Origin: Alnus glutinosa
Lineage: Eukaryota > Streptophyta > Magnoliopsida > Fagales > Betulaceae
Assembly: GCF_958979055.1 (NCBI RefSeq)
Contig: NC_084896.1
Span: 7,010,501-7,074,500, forward strand
Length of the DNA stretch: 64,000 nt
Reading direction: 5' to 3'
This document shows, piece after piece, positions 47,378-60,012 of this stretch. The position numbers and the translations under genes were made by a program. The notes beneath the pieces are model-generated. The model searched no databases and was not told the DNA's origin. It was given only the letters and a program-made list of their open reading frames with translations. The stretch's first letter is position 1, and every line of letters begins with the position of its first letter.

Positions 47378-50300
47378 ATGATGAAAGGCGTTCCTAGGTA
47401 TCTGGTAACCTTGCTCGTCTTGGCTTTGGCATGCTCCCTTGCCTCTGCATATGACCCCAGCCCTCTTCAAGATTTTTGCGTTTCAACCAACGATTCTGCT
47501 TCTGGAGGTATGAAGTCATTTGAAGCATCTGTCTGTAATCTTGTATTTTTGTTGTTTTACCCTGCCCCTCTTGTTAGTACTCTACATACAAATATATTTA
47601 TGCTCCGTTCTTTTTATATAACAAGCTTTTCCTTCTCCATGCAGTATTTGTGAATGGAAAGTTCTGCAAGGACCCCAAGTTAATGCTTGTCTCTGCCAAT
47701 GACTTCTTCTTCTCCGGACTAAACATTCCCAGAGATACATCAAATCCACTTGGATCGACTGTCACTCTCCTGAATGTGGACAAAATACTAGGCCTCAACA
47801 CTTTAGGCATATCCTTGGCTCGCATTGACTTTGCACCATACGGCCTAAATCCTCCCCACATTCACCCTCGTGGAACCGAGATTCTTGTTGTAACGCCCCC
47901 AAACCGCTAAGGGTTAGGTTCGTCCATTTTCATACACCAAACTTCAAAGATTCGTAAGGTCTGCCAACAACCTAGCTAATATGCTGAATTTAATAACAAA
48001 AATAATAAAGATTTTAAAACTCAGAGCTTTAATAAATGCGGAAACAGTTATTTTGAAATGAACAATTATGTTTGATTTAATAATTGAAAATCTAAAGAAA
48101 ACTAAATTTATTGTGCAAGTGCACTTATTAAGGTAACTGAGATGCAATGTCCTAATGCTAGCCTAGATCCCATCCCGGCCGCCTAGGTCTCTCTGCTCAT
48201 AACCTGAAAACAAAACAAAATAAGGGGTGAACGAAAAATGCTCAGTAAGGTAACCCTCAACCATAAAACGGTTGAGTTAACTTCATTTTCTTTAAAACAA
48301 TTATTATAATACACTTGAAATCTAAATTTATAGAATACAAATAATAATTCAACATTTTACTTAACACATAAAATTACTGGTTAATAAATAAATTTCTCAT
48401 ATGTAGGGCCCATGTACACTATTACGCCCTGTGTACTAGGGTTGCGCGGTCTACTGCGACCTCAGGCAGGTAAACTGTGGCCACAGGCCCTGCCCCGTCA
48501 GCTAATTAATTGAAGTGCACTTAGCATGACATAGGGATGGATCCGCTTTCTCTAAGTCCTTGAGCGGTTGCGCTTCCATCCAAGCAACGGTACCGAGCTT
48601 AAACTCTGCAAATCTCTGTGAATATATCTGGGGCCAAAATAATAGTCTCCTCCACACACGTGCCTCATTTATAAAAATCTCATTCTCATAAATTATTCTC
48701 ATTCCTTTGATAACTCTTGAGGCAACGTGGGGGAGGGTTTTTAGTCTCCTTTCTCATTAATTTCAAAAAGATGTAACTTCCCGTCTCGGGAACCAACCAA
48801 ACAATTTACTAATAAATAAAAAAATCCTTTATAAACAAAGCTTCTCTTAAAAACTGTAATTTCAAGAATAACATTTATACCGTCAACTTTCATTTAAAAA
48901 CTATTTTTAAACAGTCCTTTCGGCATCAATATAATTTGAAATATAGAACAAGAACAATTAATTGCAAATAGGCTTAAAAAAAAAAAAGTAATATGACATA
49001 AAACAATTTGAAAAAGGGTAGAGGATCCCTTACCTCTCTGATTGCAATAAGTTGCTGGACTAACTCAACTGCTAACTAGTCACCTGGTACAGGTTTAAAT
49101 AAATCAATACCTCGTGCTAGCCACTAAACTACACACTAACACCACTAGGATTTGTCTTGCTAACCTACTGAGAATGGATTCTCTAGATATGTTTAACGAC
49201 ATTAATTATTCTAATAATAATTAAATCATTAAATAAGAAATAAAACGTTTTCTTTTATTGACATTAGGAATACGACTCCATAAAGGTAATTGTCATTAGA
49301 AATATTTTATTTTATAATTATAGAGTTTAATAAATTCCGATATCACAAACTATACCCTTAAGTAAAATAATTTATAACAATGATCCTTGATTTTTAAGGA
49401 ATTTACAAGAACTTTCAAAACCCTTGAATTAAAATTCTTTTTCTTATAACTTTGTGGAATAGATGCGAATTAATTAAAATAATTGGGAAGATAGAAACAT
49501 GGCATGAGAAAACTTATTGTGAATAGAATGGGAGAATTCAGAAGGTCCAAGAGTAAGGTAACAAGAAGGGAAAACCAATGAATACTTGGCTAACATAATT
49601 TCTCCTGTGACTACAGACTTGTTCAATACAAAGAAAATAAAAATAAATAAATGCAAGACTACGGTCCCCATGTTCCACAGAAAAGAAGTGAGTGTAAATA
49701 ACCAATGGACAAAAGACATATTCAGGTATGGAACAAGGAAAAACACGGTTATTCTATGTTACCACAAATAGAAGGAAGGGAAAGAATCAAAATAAATTAG
49801 AAAGACCACTCATGCTAGGCTACGGAAATCATACCACAAATAGGGAATCATAATAAAATAAACATACAAATAAAAGTAAAAGGGTGAAAAGGACAAGTCA
49901 TAATGGCTTGTATTTGAGAGAAGGGGGAGAAAATAAAATTTAAGGAAAGGGAAGAGTGTATCAGAGAGAAGAACGAGTAAAGTAAAATAATGAAAGTCAA
50001 GCTTGTGGTCCTACCCATTTGATGAAAGAGAGAAAAAGGATAGCAGCCAAGGGGTCACGTCCATACATTGAAGGAGTAAACGAAGGAAATCCAAACAAAC
50101 AGACAAACATGTACTCGATTTTTTTTACAGATAGAAGAGAACAAAATAAAAGAAACAAAGCGACAGGCCTGCTGTGATACGCCAACAATAGAAAAGAAAA
50201 GAAAAGAGATTAGAATATACCTGCAATGTTTTTGAGAGAGACAAAGGTTGTAAAAATTTCTTCTGAGAGAGAGAGAGACGCTTGAGAATTTTATGAAGGA

Positions 50301-50970
50301 ATAAGAGAGGCTGACGGCTAAAAGATTTATTTATAGGAGTAGAGTTTCATTCTTTGGCTGCTAGGGTTTTATATACTAAAACAGGTATTTTAATAATAAT
50401 AAATCAGATATCTAATATTTTTAATATAAAAACTGGTCCTCATATTTTAATATAAATATAAAATATAAAAGTGGAACTTAAATTGATATAAATTTATTAA
50501 ATTTAAAAGTAGGTGTTTTAATAAAATATAGAGGCAGTTATTTAATAATAAGAAATAAAATTTTCATATGTAAAAAAAAATCAAGTGTTTATTATTCCCG
50601 TCTAGTTATCCATTCTCATAGGTCGTAAAGACTATTCTACCCTCGAAAGGGGGTCGGGGTTATTACACTTGTAGTCCTAGAGGGTACTCTATTAGTTGGT
50701 TTTGTCACATCCAACACAGATAACAGTCTCTTCACCAAAGTTCTTAATGCTGGAGACGTCTTTGTCTTCCCAATTGGCCTCATACACTTCCAGTTTAATT
50801 CTGGGCATACCAATGCCGTTGCCTTTGCTGGTCTCAGCAGCCAGAATCCTGGGGTCATCACCATAGCAAATGCAGTCTTTGGATCTAATCCTCCAATCAA
50901 TCCTGATGTTCTCGCCAAGGCCTTCCAACTAGACAGAAATGTGATTAATGATCTTCAGAAAAAGTTCTAG
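47378..50970 (+). pseudogene. Germin-like protein GLP3, split by an LTR insertion
   Basis: Exon 1 is 47378-47507, the intron is 137 bp, and exon 2 starts at 47645. Exon 2 is interrupted at 47889 within the codons after TEILV and resumes at 50673, ending at the stop at 50970. Apart from the insertion the frame is open. Signal peptide, HIHPRGTE and [16 protein letters not shown] motifs are all present. There is a 2-codon addition (Met-Leu) near 47688 compared with GLP5. The insertion lies between the two cupin motifs and destroys the gene. Because the coding parts are otherwise clean, the insertion looks like the first inactivating event. Confidence 0.93.
47889..50667. repeat. LTR (solo) inserted in GLP3
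   Basis: The 2,779-bp insertion runs TGTAACGCCCCC to GGTTATTACA, flanked by a perfect 5-bp target duplication CTTGT (47884-47888 and 50668-50672). No gag or pol coding is seen and no internal LTR pair was found, so it is most simply a solo LTR of a large-LTR (probably Ty3/gypsy) family. It has no resemblance to the LTR at 28459. Confidence 0.85.
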
Positions 50971-52030
50971 TGGGACAATTATTAGATAAATATTTATAAT
51001 TGCCAATAATGAATCATTAGATGGTTCAAATGGATCTTGCCATTATTCACTTCGTTGTAACACCATAGCAATAACTTCAATGAAATAAAATTCTTCCTTA
51101 CTCTCTCTCTCTGTTTCTTCCTTCTTCTTCTTTTTTTTTTTTTTTTTTTTTTTCACGGTGTGATAATGGAGGTAGAACAAGTGCATGATTAAAGTACTTA
51201 ACTACATTTTGAATCCATAATGTTTGAGATATCACACCTAACTTCTCTTGGTACGTGCCCTTCATATATTCTCTTTTAAAAAAATAAAATTCGACAACAT
51301 ATAAATATATCTTTAAATCAATAATAAACCTTTGCTCATATTTTATTTTAAATCTAATTTATATCGAGGCATTATCAATAATAATTAAACAACATTATTA
51401 ATTGGTCTTTATATCGGAAAATACCGACTCCCTAACCTGTCAGGCCTAAAGAGGTTTGAATAGATGTTAGGGAAGACCCTACAATGTCCTCGTGATTTTT
51501 GAATTGTAGTTCACAATATCATCTTTAATGGTAAAAATTTTACATATAAAGAATTCTAGCACTTAAGTCGAGCTTTGTATATATAGTAACAGTAGAAAAC
51601 ATATCTTGTGCATTAAGGGATTCGATTCTATAGTGTAGTGGCTATTCATCTTGAAAATTATGTCAAAGATCAGGTTGGAGTAGGAAATGGTGCAGGTTTT
51701 GTTATTTCTAATATTGGTTACTCTCATCTTGCTAATAAATTCTCCAAATTTCATATGAAAAATATTTTGCATTGTCGATCTATTTCGCCTAACCATTTAT
51801 TTAATTTGTTAGCCAGTTTGCACGCGATTGCCTTTGTTACTTTGAATTATAGTTTTTTCCTTTCTTTTTTTTGACACCATGACGCAATGTTGAGCACGAG
51901 TTGAACGCTTGACCCAGGATCTTGTAATTGGGGGTTAACCACTTAAACATATGTTATGTATGTATGATCATTATTCCGTACTATACATATGATTATGAAT
52001 CTGCTTTACACTCACACATGTTTTTTAGAG
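50971..52030 (+). repeat. GLP3 3' flank copy
   Basis: The block is homologous to the flanks after GLP2, the GLP fragment and GLP5. It is closer to 58452-59560 than to 40968-42350 in several indels. It contains poly-T and CT tracts near 51100-51155. Confidence 0.7.
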
Positions 52031-52049
52031 CTCGGGAAAATTAGGAACT

Positions 52050-53497
52050 AAAACCATTCTCACGGCCCATCATTTTCTTGAGAATAGTCATTCTAAGTTT
52101 TAAAGTATATAATAAAGATTCTATCCCTTATCACATATATGCTTTTATTAGGAAATGAAATATATGATAATGATCTAACACTTGGAATAAAAATTCTTAT
52201 CACCCATAGAAAATGACTATTTCTTAAATTGAGGAATAACTTTTCCTCTCAAATCTGAGTCGAATACTATTCCTCAATTTCAGGAATAATAATTCCCTCA
52301 TGAATCATGATAATGAGTATTTCATTTTATATTCTTCTATTTCTTAATAGAATAGCCATTTCACGTGTCGAACGTACGTAACCTAAAATATTATATTTCA
52401 CCTTCTTCTATTTATAATAAAAATTATTCATTTTTCTTAATAAAATAGTCATTTTTCTTATACTGTCAATGTGTTAGGTTATTTTTTATTTTTATAGATA
52501 AATGTGTTCTGTTATAAGTATACTACTCTTGCTGCCTGCTGGCCAGTGCAAGTTAATATATTACTATGCACGTAGTACTCGATCAGTCAATTCACGATGT
52601 TTCGATTACGTAAGATTTTGTTCCAAAAATTTAAAAGTTCATAGTTAAATGATTTCTGTTTAAAAATACAATTGACCTATTCAGGAACAACTTAAGAATT
52701 GATGCTGCATCAATGGTGTGTTCAGCATCTTCTTGATAATCATCCTAGAATTGTATTTTATTTTATTGTTCCTCGTGTGAATCTGTCTACCTGAAAACCG
52801 TAATATGACCATTTCAATTTATTTATAAATTTTGGAAAATCCAATTAAGTACAATAGTTAACTTTTTCAAAAGAAAAAATAAACAAAGTTTAGAAGCCAA
52901 TACGGGTAGGCGTAGTTTTACTCGGTTGGAAATACCGATTAAAACTATTTTGGTTGGAAAGGCGTATTTTAAACTCCAACCTCGCGATCGATTGAATCAT
53001 TAGAAAAGCAAAATTGGAGCAACAGGGTACTTAACATATAGAGAAAGTTTCACTGACTGCCGTAGATATTTCATCACTTTTACGTACAATTATACCTTTA
53101 AGTTTTAAAAAGTGTTAATTTAGTGTATCTAGCTTTCAATTTTTTTTTGTAATTTCACTTGTCCGTTAGGATTTTTCGTTAAATCATGCTAAAATATCCA
53201 AAATACCTTTTTTTTTTAAAAATAAAAAATAAAAAATTATTTATTTAGGAATGTATTTTTTTCCAAATTCTGTTAAATCTATCTTAAGCAACGGTTAAAT
53301 CCTTACAATTTTTTGTTCTTCATTTTCCTAAAAAAACTAGGGGTATTTTAGAAATTTCGACACCTCTCCTTTAGGATTTAATGGAAAATTATAATAGAGG
53401 GTGAAAGTTAAAAGAAAATAAATAAAAATTATAAGTTGGATACTCTAAATTGACACTTTTTACAATTTATGAGTATGATTACAAAAGTGATGAAAGA
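52050..53497. repeat. Intergenic block paralogous to 14640-16050
   Basis: Same order and orientation of motifs as 14640-16050, ending at ACAAAAGTGATGAAAGAT. It has a single copy of the unit that is doubled at 14834-15053. No gene is seen. Confidence 0.6.
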
Positions 53498-54443
53498 TGT
53501 AAAGACCAAGAAATAAAATAGGAAATGTTGCAATTAATAAATTATATTTATTAAATAAGATGTGATTAATAATAGATTCAAGGTGATAATTATATTATCA
53601 AAATAAAATGAGTCTAAGATAAAATAACGGAATTAGAATAATAAAATACTACCAATGGGTATCTAGGAAATAAATTATTAATAATGGGTTCTAGTTAAAT
53701 AAATAGTTGATTGTATGGGTAAGAGGTAGTTAAAAGAAATGTGGGGTCAGATATTAATTGTTAAAAGATAGGATTATAACATTGTGAGGGTAATATCATA
53801 AATTAAGGTAGTGGGAGGCTTTAAACAAAAATGTAATCTTATCCATGCCACATGTCATGTTAGGATTGGCTATGGGGGGATATCTTATCCTTCTTTTTAA
53901 TTTAAGAAATAAAAGAAAAACAAAGAAATAGAATAAGCCCCTAAACGGGTCAACAGGCCTCCCCCACCCCCTCCTCTTTTCTTTCTTCTTTTTTCTTCTA
54001 TTTTTTCTTCCTTCTTCTTTGTTCTTCTCACCCGATCACACAGAGAGAGACGAGAGAGTGAGATGGAGTGATTGAGAGGGAGATCAGAGAGGGAGTTGAG
54101 AGCAGAGAGTGAGATCGAGACAGGGAGATGAGACCAAGAGAGAGAGAGAGAGCCGAGAGATTGGGAGTGAGATCGGGAGAATTGAGGGAGATGGAGCCCG
54201 ATCCTCCGGTGGGTGGCACCGACGAGACCAGAGAACGCCGGCGATGCGATCTCCGGTGAACCCGTGACCCATATGTGTGCGAAACCCGTGCAACCCGTAA
54301 CCCAGTGAACCATGACCCGTGAAACCCAACCCTCTAGGACCAATTTTCCGGCGATTTTTGGATGATTTTCGGCGGTTCCAGGGGATTTCAGACAAAGACC
54401 CGTTGAACCACGAAGACCCATAACTAGAAAGGCCCAGAGACCT
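53498..54443. repeat. LTR-like fragment (TGTAAAGACC start) fused to GLP sequence
   Basis: It starts TGTAAAGACCAAG, typical of a plant LTR start, and contains a long GAGA-rich stretch at 54040-54165. It ends abruptly at a short AGTCTTTGG match to GLP exon 2. No right LTR end or target duplication is found, so it is a truncated element at a recombination junction. Open frames here are low-complexity artefacts. Confidence 0.45.
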
Positions 54444-54540
54444 AGTCTTTGGATCTAATCCTCCAATCAATCCTGATGTTCTCGCCAAGGCCTTCCAACT
54501 AGACAGAAATATGATTAATTATCTTCAGAAAAAGTTATAG
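54444..54540 (+). pseudogene. Germin-like protein 3' fragment (GLP4)
   Basis: Only the last 31 codons of exon 2 remain (from [20 protein letters not shown] to the TAG stop). Its end ([10 protein letters not shown]) is shared with GLP2 rather than with GLP3 or GLP5. The 5' side is replaced by the fragment at 53498-54443. Confidence 0.9.
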
Positions 54541-54671
54541 TGGGACAATTATTAGATAAATGTTTGTAATTGCCAATAATGAATCATTAGATGGTTCAGA
54601 TGGATCCTGCCATTATTCCCTTTCTTGTAGCGCCATAGCAATAATTTCAATCAAATAAAATTCTTTCATAT

Positions 54672-54707
<36 letters not shown>

Positions 54708-55935
54708 TGTTCATTTTATTTTTATTTTTTTTCTGGTCACAGAGTGATAATGGAGGTAGAACAAGGGCATGATTAAAGTTAACTACATTTTGAATCCACA
54801 ATGTTTGAGATATCTCTTTTAAAAAAAAAAAAACTTGACAACAAGTAAATATATCTTTAAATAAACAATAAATCTTTGGCCATATTTTCTTTTAATCTAA
54901 CTAAGTTATATTGAGGCATCATCAATAATAATGAAACAACATTAGTAATTAGTCTTTATATTGGAAAAAACCAACTTGCCAATCTATGAGGCCTAAAGAG
55001 GTTTGAATAGATGTTAGGGAAGACCTACAATCTTCTCCATGATTTTTGAATTGTAGTTGACAATATCATCTTTGATGGTAAAAATATTACATATAAAGAA
55101 CTCTATCATCACTTAATTCAAGCTTTGTATATATTGTAACGGTAGTGGCTATTCATTATGAAAATTATGTCAAAGATCAGGTTGGAGTAGGAAATGGTGC
55201 AGGTTTTGTTATTTCTAATATTGGTTCCTCTCATCTTGCAAATAAATTCTTCAAATTTCGTAGGAAAAATATTTTGCGTTGTCAATCTATTTTGCCTAAC
55301 CTTTTATTTGTTAGCCAGTTTGCACGCGATTGCCTTTGTTACTTTGAATTATAGTTTTTTTTTTTTTCGTTTTTTTGACACCATGACGCAATGTTAAGCA
55401 CGAGTTGAACGCTTGACCCAGGATCTTGTAATTGGGGATTAACCACTTAAACATATGATTATGAATCTGCTTTACAGTACTCACATGTTTTTTAGCGCTC
55501 GGGAAAATTAGGAACTAAAAGAAAATAGGGAACTGGAGAAACTGCATATAGGCTATGTACGTGTAAAGTGAGGGCGTTCTGAAGAAACTTTTGGTAGAAG
55601 TTGTACATGAAAAGAGATTGTACAGAAGGCATAGGATAGCATGAAATAAGGTTTTAGAGGTGAAAACGATGGCTTTAGAGCTCAAAAATTACCTCATTGA
55701 TCTTTACCTGGGTAATAACGGCATGTAGCCCGGAAAGAGTTTTCGGATTGAGGTCATTCGCGCAATTTCGACACTTATAAAAAAAGTTATAACCAAATTA
55801 CTGTTCCTGTGGGCTAGGAGGAGCCCTGCCTACTTAGAATCTGCATCCGAAGTACGACTGAGTTTTATGAAAATCAGTCGTATATAATATGTTATCGTCT
55901 TTGGCATTTTTGTAAGAAAGACAATGTTGTGTCGT
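54541..55935 (+). repeat. GLP4 3' flank, near-identical to 40968-42350
   Basis: Only scattered single-base and small indel differences separate it from 40968-42350 over about 1.4 kb, including the same (CT)n tract (54675-54706). This indicates a recent duplication or gene conversion. Confidence 0.85.
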
Positions 55936-56189
55936 AATGTATGTAATGAATTTATAATATAAATGAAGTGTAATCAATTTAGAGCACTCGGGCAATTTAA
56001 ATTTTGTCGAAATAAAAAATAAAAATAAAAAGATGCCTGCATATTCTGCTACGTGAATCGAGGACTACTGTCATAGCGCCATGTGGAATATGCGATTATT
56101 CAGCTTATCAACCAGTTATTTATGTCGTCGTTGCATTACAAAACCTTGCTTACAACTTTTGCCAAATCCTTTTTCTATCCGTTCAACTG

Positions 56190-57010
56190 AGTTGATATTT
56201 TCATCGACCTTTTTCGTTAGTGCCGGTCGAAAAAACACCGCTAAAAATGGTTTCTAATTAGCGGCTTTGTGGAACCGCGGTTATTGTTTCTTTTTTAAAA
56301 AAATAATAATAACAAGAAGCTACCACTAAACATACTTAACTAAAGAAAATGATTTTTGTACACATACCCATTGTGAGTGTATATATATAATATGTGTGGG
56401 TGCAAATAATGCAACTCTTTTTGAACCAACACTAGTCATTTCAGAAAATCGACGCTAAACCAACTCATTTATAGCGGCATACTAAATTTGGAGATTTCGG
56501 TGCTTTAGAAAATGCGGCAAGGTCTTAATTTAGATGAAATTAAATTAGACTCGTTTATACAGCTAGACATGTTGTCTTAATTTAGATGAAATTAAACACG
56601 ATGGTTTCGAAGAGCGAAAGTCTCAAATAGGACTGGCTCAATATATTTTGAGGCCTAAGGCGAGAATTTTAAACGATGCCTTTTTCTGTGCTCCTCACTC
56701 TCAATGATGGTTGTTTTTGTGAATTATGACTTATATTTCAATAAGTCTTTTTCCGTGGGCCCCACTCTCTTCATTGGCTTTCTTGTAGTCCACATCCTTT
56801 TAGTTGAGTTTCCTAATAAGAGAGAAAATGTACTTTTCAGCTTATGATCAGACTTTTTTTTTTTTTTTTTACTCTCAGACAAACCTGTATTTGGGGGCCC
56901 TATTCCACTTGGGGACCGCCTATCTCACCTTATAGTTGAGCCAGCCCTGGTCTTAAAACGAACAAAAAAAGACCTTAAGCTCTTCTCATGGCGTCGACAA
57001 TCCCTACGAA
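56190..57010. repeat. Extra block upstream of GLP5
   Basis: This segment is absent from the corresponding GLP3 upstream region. It holds ACCGCTAAAAATGG / TAGCGGC motifs (56210-56520), reminiscent of CACTA-type non-autonomous elements, and the hAT MITE at 56628-56949. No gene is seen. Confidence 0.45.
56628..56949. mobile_element. hAT-type MITE, 322 bp
   Basis: The ends are TAGGACTGGCTCAA and TTGAGCCAGCCCTG, an imperfect 14-bp TIR. They are flanked by the 8-bp duplication GTCTCAAA/GTCTTAAA (56620-56627 and 56950-56957, one mismatch). It is non-coding. Confidence 0.8.
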
Positions 57011-57548
57011 TCTTACGTAGTGAGAAAGTGCGTACAGAATCACTTGGGCATACGAAATCGCAATCTTATTTAATCACTGCATCGAACAAAACAATCAAAA
57101 TAAAAACAGAGCGACATGCAAAAGACACGGAGGGATGTTCCAACACACGGTATACGTTAATGTTGATTTGGGCAAATGAGAGACATATAGAGGATATGTT
57201 GTCTCTAGGACTCCACTGACGTGTTCAACTCATTTTTGTTTTAACATCACATATTCTCGATCAATCATGAGGGACAGGGTCAACTCCATATATATATATA
57301 TATATATATATCAATGTAAAATTCACTAATGAGGAATGGGCCAAAGCAACAGTAGTAGAATTGAACTATTCCATTCACCAAAACCGTCAAATTTGGCTGC
57401 ATGTTCTATTAGTGTATATATAAGCGTTCATTACGTACGTAGTTGTTAAAGAAATGTTCGCCCTTAAAATAAAAAATTGGTAACCAATGAAGACTTACCA
57501 AGTCTTATATCTTCCCCGTGGAAGTTAAAACATAGACCTGTTCAGTGA

Positions 57549-57562
57549 CTCTAATCCATAAA
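57549..57562 (+). promoter_or_regulatory. GLP5 core promoter
   Basis: CCATAAATACG lies about 90 bp before the ATG. Upstream is a (TA)n tract (57290-57312) and ACTCCACTGACGTGTTC, shared with GLP3. Confidence 0.6.
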
Positions 57563-57648
57563 TACGTGCCTTCCAATGCAACATTTCTCACCCCTCACCC
57601 AATAAGCAAGAATACACAGCATACTCAAAGGTGGAGATAACCTCAAAA

Positions 57649-58451
57649 ATGATGAAAGGCGTTCCTAGGTATCTGGTAACCGTGCTCGTCTTGGCTTTGG
57701 CATGCTCCTTGGCCTCTGCATATGACCCCAGCCCTCTTCAAGATTTTTGCGTTTCAACCAACGATTCCGCTTCTGGAGGTATGAAGTCATTTGAAGCATC
57801 TGTATGCAATCTTGTATTTTTGTTGTTTTACCCTGCCCGTCTTGTTAATACTCTACATACAAATATATTTATGCTTCGTTCTTTTTATATAACAAGCTTT
57901 TCCTTCTCCACGCAGTATTTGTGAATGGAAAGTTCTGCAAGGACCCCAAGCTTGTCACTGCCAATGACTTCTTCTTCTCCGGACTAAACATTCCTAGAGA
58001 TACGTCAAATCCACTTGGATCGACTGTCACTCTCCTGAATGTGGACAAAATACTAGGCCTCAACACTTTAGGCATATCCTTGGCTCGCATTGACTTTGCA
58101 CCATACGGCCTAAATCCTCCCCACATTCACCCTCGCGGAACCGAGATTCTTGTAGTCCTAGAGGGTACTCTGTTAGTTGGTTTTGTCACGTCCAACACAG
58201 ATAACCGTCTCTTCACCAAAGTTCTTAATGCTGGAGACGTCTTTGTCTTTCCAATTGGTCTCATTCACTTTCAGTTCAATTCTGGGCATACCAATGCCGT
58301 AGCCTTTGCCGGTCTCAGCAGCCAGAATCCTGGGGTCATCACCATAGCAAATGCAGTCTTTGGATCTAATCCTCCCATCAATGCTGATGTTCTCGCCAAG
58401 GCCTTCCAACTGGACAGAAATGTGATTAATTTTCTTCAGAAAAAGTTCTAG
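57649..58451 (+). CDS. Germin-like protein (GLP5), intact
   Basis: Exons are 57649-57778 and 57916-58451 with a 137-bp GT-AG intron in phase 1, giving 221 residues. The signal peptide ends near SLASA. The N-terminal Cys pair (QDFC and KFC) typical of germins is present. Cupin motif 1 is HIHPRGTE with a following G; motif 2 is [18 protein letters not shown]. All four metal ligands (H, H, E, H) are there. The expected product is a secreted, oligomeric, Mn-binding apoplastic protein; the enzyme activity cannot be told from sequence. The start is the first ATG of an ATGATG pair. It is the only intact member of the plus-strand array and could have acted as donor or survivor in its turnover. Confidence 0.94.
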
Positions 58452-59560
58452 TGGGACAATAATTAGATAAATATTTGTAATTGCCAATAATTGAATCATT
58501 CGATGGTTCAGATGGAGCTTGCCATTATTCCAATGTTGTAATGCCATAGCAATAACTTCAATGAAATAAAATTCTTTCTTATATACACTCTCTCTCTCTG
58601 TCTCTCTCTCCTTTTTTTTTTTTGTTATTATTTTCTGGTCACGGAGTGATAATGGAGGTAGAACAAGTGCATGATTAAAGTTAACTACATTTTGAATCCA
58701 CACTGTTTGAGATATCTCTTTTAAAAAAATAAAACTCAACAACAAATAAATATATCTTTAAATCAACAATAAATCTTTGCTCATATTTTCTTTTAAATCT
58801 AAGTTATATCGAGGCATTGTCAATAATAATGAAACAACATTATTAATTGGTCTTTATATCGGAAAATACCAACTCGCTAACCTGTCAGGCCTAAAGAGGT
58901 TTGAATAGATGTAAGGGAAGACCCTACAATGTCCTCATGATTTTTGAATTGTAGTTCACAATATCATCTTTAATGGTATAAATTTTACATATAAAGAATT
59001 CTAGAACTTAAGTCGAGCTTTGTATATATAGTAACAGTAGAAAACATATCTTGTGCATTAAGGGATTCGATTCTAGAGTGTAGTGGTTATTCATCATGAA
59101 AATTATGTCAGGGATCATGTTGGAGTAGGAAATGGTGCTGGTTTTGTTATTTCAAATATTGGTTCCTATTATCTTGCTAATAAATTGTCCAAATTTCATA
59201 TGAAAAATATTTTTCCTTCTCGATCTGTTTCGGCTAACCTTTTATTTGTTAGTCAGTTTGCACGTGATTGCGATTATTACTTTGAGTTTTTTTTTTTTCT
59301 ACACCAACACACAATGTTTAGCGGGAGTTGAACGTTTGACCCATGATCTTGTAAGTGGGGGTCGGGGGAGGGGGGGATAACCACTTACACATGTTATGTA
59401 TGTACGCATTTTGTACTATACATATGATTATGAATCTACTTTACACTCACGCATGGTTTTTAGCCCTTGGGATAATTAGGAACTAAAAGAAAATATAGAA
59501 TTGGAGAAAGTGCATATAGGCTCTCTGTAAAGTGAGGGCATTCTCAAAAGAAAAAAGAAA
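58452..59560 (+). repeat. GLP5 3' flank copy
   Basis: The block is homologous to 50971-52030 and 40968-42030. It includes a CT-rich tract at 58588-58612 and the GVGNGAGFVISNIG coding relic (59083-59331). Confidence 0.7.
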
Positions 59561-59657
59561 AAAGAAGGAGGTAGTACGTCAGAGCATAGAAGTTGTACAT
59601 GAAAAAGATTGCACAAAGGAGAGAGGAATCAGGAATAAACAAATATGAAACCCTAGC

Positions 59658-60012
59658 TGTGACGACCTTTTTTTTTATACAAAACGGACTCGCACAATGG
59701 CTTGACGAATAATCACAAAGCCAACTCATAGTACACATTCCATAACATGTACCTGATATATCATTGTATATTAACTATGCAGCAGAATTAAATCTTATAG
59801 ACGAACAAGTGTAGATTATATCAATAGAGCAAATACATAGTCTATCTGTTTAAAGCTTAATTAAAATATTAGTTAAACAAAAGAATGGCTGTACAAAATG
59901 CGTGTCACATACGATGCAAGCCATACATATAAAATATCTACTCAAAATACAGACTATCCACTAGTCCAACACCTACAACCGTCGTGATAGACTTCATTCG
60001 TTGTATTCCAAA
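59658..60012 (-). repeat. Gypsy-type LTR fragment (3' end part)
   Basis: It ends GGTCGTCACA on the minus strand at 59658, like the LTRs at 28459 and 43006. It corresponds to the first roughly 400 bp (plus-strand left side) of the solo LTR at 28459. The LTR seems to continue at 62800-63420 after an intervening insertion. Confidence 0.65.

Noticed and set aside
53897..54488. Ser/Leu-rich open frames on the minus strand
   Set aside because: They arise from the GAGA-rich low-complexity tract and cross a recombination junction into GLP sequence in the wrong strand.
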